Shown here: one piece after another, positions 1 through 6,109 of the stretch
Numbering within the stretch: position 1 is the first letter of the stretch
Layout: every line of letters begins with the position of its first letter
Origin: Clostridiales bacterium
GTDB lineage: Bacteria; Bacillota; Clostridia; Oscillospirales; Acutalibacteraceae
Assembly (NCBI GenBank): GCA_021202245.1
Contig: JAJQDK010000143.1
Coordinates: 1-6,109, forward strand
Direction of reading: 5' to 3'
Length of the DNA stretch: 6,109 bases
Made by a program: the position numbers and the translations under genes
Notes under the pieces: model-generated
What the model was told of the DNA's origin: nothing
Databases searched by the model: none
The model's input: only the letters and a program-made list of their open reading frames with translations

Positions 1-746
1 CCGCGCCAAACGCTGTCAATGACTCTGTTGCAAAAACACCGGAGCTCACCATTAAAAATCCACATGCTACCATAAAAAGCCATGATAGGATATTTTTTAC
101 ACGCAGTCAATTAAAAGGAGCAAGTAAGAGTGAATTCGGGTTGGATATGTTAGATGATTATTTCAGAAAAAATGGATTTGAAATAATAGCTCCCGAGCGA
201 ATCTCTTTATCAAAAATGATTTTTTTAATAAGAAATGCAGAGGTTTGTGCATCAATATCAGGGACACTGGCTCATAATATGATTTTTGCCAACGATCAAC
301 AACATTTGATTATTATTGAACGTGGAGTTCGAACTACATATTATCAAATGGGTATTAATCATCTCAGATGTTTAAAAATTACATACATAGATGCAAATTT
401 TTGTTTTTATCCGCTTTATCATTCTCCTTTTGTGTTTGCTTATATAGGTAAGTTAGAGGAATTTACGAAAGATAATGCTTATTTACCGGCTGATGAGAAG
501 TATTATTCAAAAAAATACTTGAAGAAATTATTTAAAGATTATATTAAAGCTTATCAAAATATTTATGGTTATCAATGGTTTATGTACGATTGGATGATAG
601 AGTATACTGATTGTATTTACGAGGCTTATCAAGACAGCGAAAAGTATTTTTTGAATTATTTGAACGGTACGGCTCCGTTTAAATTAAGTCATTATTTTAA
701 ATGGAAATATATAAAGCAATTTATTAAAAAAATCATAAAAAGATAA
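1..746 (+). CDS. GT61-like (DUF563) glycosyltransferase, 5'-truncated by window edge
   Basis: The reading frame is open from base 3 to the stop at 744-746, giving 247 codons with no convincing start, so the true start lies left of the window. A TTG at 141 falls inside conserved sequence and is not a credible start. Visible features, numbered from the first full codon: a strand followed by 'RIFFTRSQLKGA' (29-40), then an EFGLDMLDDYF helix (44-54), 'FEIIAPERISL', and the pattern 'ASISGTLAHNMIFA' (about 83-96). This order resembles the C-terminal half of GT61/DUF563 transferases, which add sugars to capsule or other glycans in the cytoplasm. The remainder is rich in Lys, Tyr and Phe and ends in a basic tail. 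The gene is markedly AT-rich compared with the two central genes. Its stop codon overlaps the ATG of the next fragment (TAATG), which suggests it once headed a translationally coupled pair. The family call is from motif memory; donor and acceptor cannot be named. Confidence 0.72.
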   Translation, partial: APNAVNDSVAKTPELTIKNPHATIKSHDRIFFTRSQLKGASKSEFGLDMLDDYFRKNGFEIIAPERISLSKMIFLIRNAEVCASISGTLAHNMIFANDQQHLIIIERGVRTTYYQMGINHLRCLKITYIDANFCFYPLYHSPFVFAYIGKLEEFTKDNAYLPADEKYYSKKYLKKLFKDYIKAYQNIYGYQWFMYDWMIEYTDCIYEAYQDSEKYFLNYLNGTAPFKLSHYFKWKYIKQFIKKIIKR

Positions 747-823
747 TGTTATGTATTTTGCTTACTCCCAATTTTCATCCATTTGACACAAATACCGATT
801 CAATGTATAATTTAATCAAATAG
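746..823 (+). pseudogene. Probable N-terminal remnant of a GT4-type glycosyltransferase
   Basis: An ATG at 746-748 overlaps the stop of the upstream transferase (TAATG) and opens 25 codons, ending at TAG 821-823. The peptide has a hydrophobic strand, 'MLCILLTPNFHPFD', followed by 'TNTDSMYNLIK'. This matches the usual start of GT4 (GT-B fold) transferases: strand, short loop with Pro/His, then a Ser plus helix. Coupled overlap with a transferase gene is typical of glycan operons. No frame after 823 continues the protein convincingly, so the gene seems cut at about codon 25 by deletion or recombination. It could instead be a chance short frame, because a consensus promoter occupies part of the same bases. 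Confidence 0.4.
783..811 (+). promoter_or_regulatory. Consensus sigma-A promoter for the dehydratase-glmS genes
   Basis: TTGACA at 783-788 and TATAAT at 806-811 are separated by exactly 17 bases, a 12 of 12 match to the sigma-70/sigma-A consensus with ideal spacing. Transcription would start near 817-819 and give a leader of about 225 nt before the dehydratase ATG at 1043. It is the only strong promoter I can see ahead of the two central genes. The caveat is that it lies within the possible GT4 coding remnant, so a chance match is possible, though a full match is uncommon. Confidence 0.55.
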
Positions 824-857
824 TTCTTGGATTTTTTGAATTAAGGCGATTATTTCA

Positions 858-889
858 CGAACGGTGCGATTGCGCCGGTTTGGATTTTT
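858..889 (+). terminator. Leader hairpin with U-run: candidate terminator or attenuator
   Basis: Bases 858-867 pair with 872-882 around a GATT loop (868-871). This gives a stem of about ten pairs with one bulged G (877 or 878) and two G-U pairs. Two bases later comes a run of five T (885-889). It lies downstream of the consensus promoter and about 150 bases before the dehydratase ATG. It could therefore end transcription from the upstream transferase genes or act as an attenuator in the leader. The U-run is short and slightly displaced, so activity is uncertain. The rest of the leader (890-1027) is AT-rich and shows no other clear element. Confidence 0.35.
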
Positions 890-1042
890 CGATAATTTCA
901 GCAAATCATTAAATCGGCGTATTCGGTCAATTCAATAAATCAAAATTCAGTCAAAAAAGTTCAAATAAAAGGCTTTGCTACGAGTTAAAATAACTGAAAT
1001 TCAATCTGTTTAAAACGAAATCAAATCAGGGGAATAAGGGTT

Positions 1043-2914
1043 ATGAAAAAGCTTAATTTTCGCAAGCTGGTGCTTGCGCTCGCTGACATATTCATAATAT
1101 CGGTCAGCAGTATCATTTCTAATTTTATATTATCTTTATTCAGCTTGCCGGGCGCAGAGGCGAGTATAGGCTTGTCCTATTTTATTTTAATCAATCTCTT
1201 CTGCTGTATTGTGATGCTCACTATTTTCGGCTCATATACGGTGATGTGGAGATATTTTAATTATAAGGATTATCTCATCTGCACCGCTGCAATGTTTTTC
1301 GGATTTGTACTCGGTTATGCCGTGACGATTATATTTGATATTTCCGAGCATATAATCTTTGTCGGTCTGTTCTTTCTGATTTCGTCTGCGGGCATAAATT
1401 TGTTCAGATTCGCATTCAGAAAAACCTTCCTCGACCTCACGGATGTCGGCAGAGCCGAAGCGTTTGAAAGAACGCTGATTGTGGGAGCGGGCAATGCGGG
1501 AAGAATGATTTTAACCGAAATTCAAAATTCCGCTTATGATGAAAACAGTCCCACCCGCACCATTCTGCCCGTTTGCTTTGTGGATGACGACAGAACCAAG
1601 CTCAACAGCAAAATCAACGGCGTGCCGATTGTGGGAACTTGCCCCGAAATTGCCGATGTTTGCGAGGAGTATTCTATCAGCAGCATTATAGTTGCCGTTC
1701 CCTCCTGTGAAGAGGAGGAGAGGAGAACCATTCTTGACTATTGCTCCAAAACCTCATGCAAAATCAAGATTGTTCCCTATCTGAGTGAGCTTTTGTTTGA
1801 TGACAAGCACACTCAGCTGATTTCGCAGGCAAAGGAAATTAAAATTGAGGATTTGCTCGGCAGAAAGCCCGTTGAATTCGACAAGGAAGAGATTAAAAAT
1901 CTTATCGTCGGAAAGGTTTGTATGGTTACGGGCGGAGGCGGCTCAATAGGAAGCGAGCTTGTCCGCCAGATTGCCAAGTACGATCCTAAGCAGATTATTA
2001 TTGTTGATATTTACGAGAATAACGCATACGATATACAACAGGAGCTTGTTTTGGAGTACGGAACCAAGCTCAACCTTGTTACGCTTATTTCTTCCGTGCG
2101 TGATTACAACAAAATGGACGTTATTTTCAGGGAATATCGTCCGCAGCTTGTGTTCCACGCTGCGGCTCATAAGCATGTTCCCCTTATGGAAACCGTGCCC
2201 GAAGAGGCAGTAAAAAATAATATCTTCGGCACGTTTAATATGGCCACTCTTTCAGAATTTTACGAGGTTGAAAAATTTGTAATGATTTCAACCGATAAAG
2301 CGGTCAATCCCACCAATGTTATGGGTGCTACCAAGCGCGCCTGTGAAATGATAATTCAGTACAAGGCTCAGCACAGCGAGCATACAGAGTTTGTTACCAC
2401 TCGTTTCGGCAATGTTTTGGGCTCAAACGGTTCGGTAATTCCGCTTTTCCGCCGTCAGATTGAAAGCGGTTCTCCCGTTACGGTGACGCATCCCGATATT
2501 ATCAGGTATTTTATGACAATTCCCGAGGCGGTTTCGCTTGTGCTTGAAGCGGGAGCAATGGCAAAGGGCGGCGAGATTTTTGTGCTTGATATGGGCGCTC
2601 CGGTAAAGATTGTAACCCTTGCGGAAAATCTAATCAGAATGTACGGCAAGGTGCCCTACAAGGATGTTCCTATTGTATTTACGGGTCTGCGCCCCGGCGA
2701 AAAGCTCTTTGAGGAGCTTTTGATGGACGAGGAAGGGCTTAAATCAACTGAAAACGAAAAGATATTTATCGGAAATCAAATAGATATTGACAGCGGCGAA
2801 ATGCTTTCTCTTCTCGAAGAGCTTAGAATAGCTTCAAACAATAACGACAGCGAAAAAACCGTAGAGCTGTTGGCAAAATTGATTCCGACATTTAATCATA
2901 AGCTAAATCAATAG
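1043..2914 (+). CDS. Membrane-anchored UDP-N-acetylhexosamine 4,6-dehydratase (PglF/CapD/WbpM type)
   Basis: This 623-residue protein belongs to the large membrane class of nucleotide-sugar dehydratases. These use bound NAD to convert UDP-GlcNAc to UDP-4-keto-6-deoxy sugar, a precursor of QuiNAc, FucNAc or bacillosamine-type sugars. Residues 10-122 contain about four hydrophobic segments. A first Rossmann-like CoA-binding domain carries GAGNAG at 148-153. The catalytic SDR domain begins near 290 with TGGGGSIGSE (296-305), followed by HAAAHKHVP (372-380), STDKA (416-420), NPTNVMGATK (422-431), TTRFGNVLGS (452-461) and LRPGEKLFEELL (549-560). D418 and K419 sit where this family has its catalytic Asp-Lys. 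Met427 takes the place of the usual SDR tyrosine, as in WbpM-type enzymes. The length is normal for the class. The start is supported by AGGGGAA at 1028-1034, eight bases before the ATG. It is followed after 66 bases by glmS with no clear terminator, so the two are probably cotranscribed. The exact sugar product (retention or inversion at C5) cannot be told. Confidence 0.93.
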   Translation: MKKLNFRKLVLALADIFIISVSSIISNFILSLFSLPGAEASIGLSYFILINLFCCIVMLTIFGSYTVMWRYFNYKDYLICTAAMFFGFVLGYAVTIIFDISEHIIFVGLFFLISSAGINLFRFAFRKTFLDLTDVGRAEAFERTLIVGAGNAGRMILTEIQNSAYDENSPTRTILPVCFVDDDRTKLNSKINGVPIVGTCPEIADVCEEYSISSIIVAVPSCEEEERRTILDYCSKTSCKIKIVPYLSELLFDDKHTQLISQAKEIKIEDLLGRKPVEFDKEEIKNLIVGKVCMVTGGGGSIGSELVRQIAKYDPKQIIIVDIYENNAYDIQQELVLEYGTKLNLVTLISSVRDYNKMDVIFREYRPQLVFHAAAHKHVPLMETVPEEAVKNNIFGTFNMATLSEFYEVEKFVMISTDKAVNPTNVMGATKRACEMIIQYKAQHSEHTEFVTTRFGNVLGSNGSVIPLFRRQIESGSPVTVTHPDIIRYFMTIPEAVSLVLEAGAMAKGGEIFVLDMGAPVKIVTLAENLIRMYGKVPYKDVPIVFTGLRPGEKLFEELLMDEEGLKSTENEKIFIGNQIDIDSGEMLSLLEELRIASNNNDSEKTVELLAKLIPTFNHKLNQ

Positions 2915-2918
2915 CTTA
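2899..2918 (+). repeat. Perfect 7-bp inverted repeat over the dehydratase stop codon
   Basis: TAAGCTA (2899-2905) and TAGCTTA (2912-2918) are exact reverse complements with a six-base loop, and the TAG stop lies in the right arm. No T-run follows and the stem is AT-rich, so it is not a good intrinsic terminator. It may be a weak RNA structure at the gene end or chance. Confidence 0.4.
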
Positions 2919-2980
2919 GGGCAAGTCACTTATTTGAACAGCAACAAGGATAGGTAATTTTTGATAAAGGAGAAAACATT

Positions 2981-4810
2981 ATGTGCGGTATAGTTGGATA
3001 TGTCGGTCCTAAGGACTGCAGCGAGGTGCTGGTAAGTGCGCTTACCAAGCTTGAATACAGAGGATATGATTCGGCGGGCATAGCAGTTTTTGACAACGGA
3101 GAAATTAAAACCGTCAAGACAAAGGGCAAGCTCAAGGATCTTGAGGATAAATTAAATGAGGTAGGCAAGCCCGGTGGCAATGTCGGAATAGGCCACACCA
3201 GGTGGGCTACACACGGAGAGCCCTCCGACGTGAACTCGCATCCTCACAGCGGCGCAAGAGTAACGATTGTTCACAACGGAATAATTGAAAATTACATAGA
3301 GTTAAAGGAATTTCTGGTTTCAAAGGGAAAAACCTTTGAGAGCGATACAGACACCGAGGTTGTCACTCAGCTGCTTGATTACAAGTACAACGGAAATCCG
3401 CTCGAAACAATTGATGATGTTATGGCGGAGCTTAAGGGCTCGTTTGCGCTCGGAATTATGTTTAAGGATTTTCCCGACAGAGTTTTTGCCGTACGCAGAG
3501 AAAGCCCCCTTATTGTGGGTGTTGCCGAGGGTGAAAGCTTTATCGCATCGGATGTTCCGGCTATTTTGAAATACACAAGGAATTACTATTTGCTTGACCA
3601 TGATGAGATTGCAACTCTGACAAAAGAAGGAGTTACCTTTGTTGACGAGCATCTTGATCCGGTTGAAAAGGAGCTTAAAACCGCCGACTGGGATATGGAA
3701 GCGGCTGAAAAGGGCGGTTATCCGCACTTTATGATTAAGGAAATCAACGAGCAGCCCGAGGCAATCAAAACAACCATTATGCCCAGAATCAAGGACGGCT
3801 TGCCCTGCCTTGAGGAGTGCGGCATTACGCTTGATAAAATTAAGGATTTTAACAATATAACAATTGTGGCTTGCGGAACTGCCATGCACGCCGGAATGGT
3901 CGGAAAATATGTGATTGAGGATTTGGCGAGAGTCCCCGTGACTGTAGACGTTGCCTCCGAATTCAGATACAGAAATCCGATTATCGGCGAAGGCGATTTG
4001 GTTATCATCATTTCGCAGTCGGGCGAAACCGCAGACAGCCTTGCTGCTATGCGCCTTGCAAAGCAAAAGGGCGCGGCAACCCTTGCTATAGTTAATGCTA
4101 AGGGCAGCTCCATCGCCAGAGAAGCCGATATGCTGATTTATACACTTGCGGGACCCGAAATTGCGGTAGCTTCCACAAAGGCGTACACTACACAGCTTTC
4201 CGTAATGTATCTGTTTGCGTTTGAGCTTGCGCTTGCCAAGGAAACGGTAAGCAGCGCAGAGTGCAAACGCCTTGTGTCCGCTCTTATGAAGATGCCGGAG
4301 GCGGTGCAGTATGTCATAGATAACTGTGAAAAAAAATGCAAATATATAGCTACCAAGCTTATAACTGCCGACAGCCTTCTCTATATAGGCAGAGGGCTTG
4401 ACTATGCCCTGTCTATGGAGGGCTCGCTGAAGCTTAAGGAGGTTTCGTATATCCATTCCGAAAGCTATGCGGCAGGCGAGCTTAAGCACGGCACAATTTC
4501 CCTTATTGAGGAGGATATGCCCGTGATTGCGGTTGCAACTCAGACCGATGTTATTCCCAAGACGGTCAGCAATATTGTTGAGGTTAAGTCGAGAGGGGCA
4601 AAGGTTATTTTGGTATGCACAGATATCTGCGCAAGAGAGCTCAAGGATGACGTGGCGAATTATGTGGTTGAAATTCCGCATACCGATGAGCTGCTGATGC
4701 CTATAACAGCGGCTGTTCCGCTTCAGATTCTCGCATATTATACGGCGGTCAATCGCGGCAACGACCCGGATAAGCCGAGAAACCTTGCAAAGTCGGTCAC
4801 GGTGGAATAA
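2981..4810 (+). CDS. glmS: Glutamine-fructose-6-phosphate aminotransferase (isomerizing), GlmS
   Basis: A cytosolic enzyme that makes glucosamine-6-phosphate from fructose-6-phosphate and glutamine, the first step towards UDP-GlcNAc for peptidoglycan and surface glycans. The 609 residues equal the usual family length. The N-terminal glutaminase domain starts MCGIVGYVG, where Cys2 becomes the catalytic N-terminal nucleophile. It has HTRWATHG (72-79), HNGIIENY (98-105) and SDTDTE (121-126). Two SIS sugar-isomerase domains follow: ACGTAMHAG (297-305), SQSGETADS (345-353) and ASTKAYTTQ (397-405) in the first; GSLKLKEVSYIHSESYAAGELKHG (481-504, with E487 and H503) in the second. The C-tail 'NLAKSVTVE' has the conserved K604. 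A strong AAAGGAG (2966-2972) lies eight bases before the ATG. The 66-base gap upstream is too short for, and does not resemble, a glmS ribozyme, so expression probably follows the dehydratase promoter. Placement inside a glycan locus suggests a dedicated or second precursor supply, or simple linkage of the housekeeping copy. Confidence 0.97.
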   Translation: MCGIVGYVGPKDCSEVLVSALTKLEYRGYDSAGIAVFDNGEIKTVKTKGKLKDLEDKLNEVGKPGGNVGIGHTRWATHGEPSDVNSHPHSGARVTIVHNGIIENYIELKEFLVSKGKTFESDTDTEVVTQLLDYKYNGNPLETIDDVMAELKGSFALGIMFKDFPDRVFAVRRESPLIVGVAEGESFIASDVPAILKYTRNYYLLDHDEIATLTKEGVTFVDEHLDPVEKELKTADWDMEAAEKGGYPHFMIKEINEQPEAIKTTIMPRIKDGLPCLEECGITLDKIKDFNNITIVACGTAMHAGMVGKYVIEDLARVPVTVDVASEFRYRNPIIGEGDLVIIISQSGETADSLAAMRLAKQKGAATLAIVNAKGSSIAREADMLIYTLAGPEIAVASTKAYTTQLSVMYLFAFELALAKETVSSAECKRLVSALMKMPEAVQYVIDNCEKKCKYIATKLITADSLLYIGRGLDYALSMEGSLKLKEVSYIHSESYAAGELKHGTISLIEEDMPVIAVATQTDVIPKTVSNIVEVKSRGAKVILVCTDICARELKDDVANYVVEIPHTDELLMPITAAVPLQILAYYTAVNRGNDPDKPRNLAKSVTVE

Positions 4811-4812
4811 TA

Positions 4813-4849
4813 CGGCAAGTACCCGGCAGAGCATCCCTTTGTACTGCCG
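4813..4849 (+). promoter_or_regulatory. Two mutually exclusive hairpins after glmS
   Basis: The segment CTGCCG (4844-4849) can pair with CGGCAG (4824-4829) as a 6-bp stem with a 14-base loop. Alternatively, 4841-4849 can pair with 4813-4822 as a 9-bp stem with one bulged A. The two structures share the right arm and so exclude each other. There is no T-run afterwards, so an ordinary terminator is unlikely. The structures could protect the glmS 3' end or modulate read-through into the downstream transferase. The role is inference. Confidence 0.3.
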
Positions 4850-4924
4850 CAACAGCTTTAGCAAGCACAAGCATAAATTGAAATGCAAAAAATTTATTAA
4901 AAAGGACTTGACAAAATGAAGGGC

Positions 4925-6008
<1,084 letters not shown>

Positions 6009-6109
6009 AAATTTTTGTTATATTGATTTTATAGTGACATGGAATTTTATATTAAAAATTTTTTGTTTTAGATTTATTTTTAAAAAATTACTTCACAAAA
6101 TTAAGGTCA
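6009..6109. other. AT-rich tail without a recognisable gene
   Basis: These 101 bases after the transferase stop are almost all A and T. I see no credible frame, no GC-containing stem that would make a terminator, and no clear promoter. An AAGG near 6104-6107 could belong to a gene beyond the edge, but this cannot be judged. Confidence 0.5.

Noticed and set aside
141..143. TTG at 141 as the start of the GT61-like gene
   Set aside because: The frame is open back to the window edge and the upstream residues contain a family-like strand and Arg-Ser motif, so the gene is truncated by the window rather than starting here.
2915..2980. Possible glmS ribozyme upstream of glmS
   Set aside because: The gap is only 66 bases and shows no matching core; the ribozyme needs well over 100 bases.
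3320..4888. A 522-codon open frame on the minus strand opposite glmS
   Set aside because: It lies entirely antisense to an unmistakable glmS. Its translation is rich in Cys, His and Arg with no recognisable domain, as expected from the codon bias of the other strand.

Overview
The window is part of a cell-surface polysaccharide or glycan biosynthesis locus. It probably comes from a low-to-mid GC, Gram-positive-type gut bacterium (Clostridia, Ruminococcaceae/Oscillospiraceae-like). That placement rests on strong AGGAG-type ribosome sites, the style of the UDP-sugar dehydratase and GlmS proteins, and AT-rich accessory glycosyltransferases. It is an inference; no species marker is present. All recognisable genes are on the + strand.

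Layout. (1) Positions 1-746 hold the 3' part of a GT61-like glycosyltransferase, cut by the left edge. (2) Its stop overlaps the ATG of a 25-codon fragment (746-823) that looks like the N-terminus of a GT4-type glycosyltransferase, probably the relic of a deletion or recombination. The same stretch contains a perfect TTGACA-17-TATAAT promoter, followed by a leader of about 220 nt with a terminator-like hairpin. (3) Positions 1043-2914 encode a complete membrane-anchored PglF/CapD/WbpM-type nucleotide-sugar 4,6-dehydratase. (4) Positions 2981-4810 encode a complete glucosamine-6-phosphate synthase, GlmS. (5) Positions 4938-6008 encode a GT2 glycosyltransferase whose first codons are an uninterrupted tract of 14 GACA units. 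(6) The last 100 bases are AT-rich with no recognisable gene.

How the genes fit together. GlmS makes glucosamine-6-phosphate, the precursor of UDP-GlcNAc. The dehydratase turns UDP-GlcNAc into a 4-keto-6-deoxy sugar nucleotide, the entry to QuiNAc, FucNAc or bacillosamine-type sugars. The glycosyltransferases place sugars on the growing glycan. The two precursor genes are richer in GC than the flanking glycosyltransferases, so the locus looks like a conserved precursor module bordered by exchangeable transferase genes.

The most interesting feature is the (GACA)14 tract, a typical contingency-locus repeat. Two start codons with their own Shine-Dalgarno sequences lie upstream in different frames (ATG 4916 and TTG 4938), and the third frame is closed by a stop at 4939-4941. 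Gain or loss of repeat units would therefore be predicted to move the transferase between three states: ATG-initiated, TTG-initiated (the state seen here) and off. This would be phase-variable surface glycosylation with graded output, as known for Haemophilus lipopolysaccharide genes but unusual in this kind of organism.
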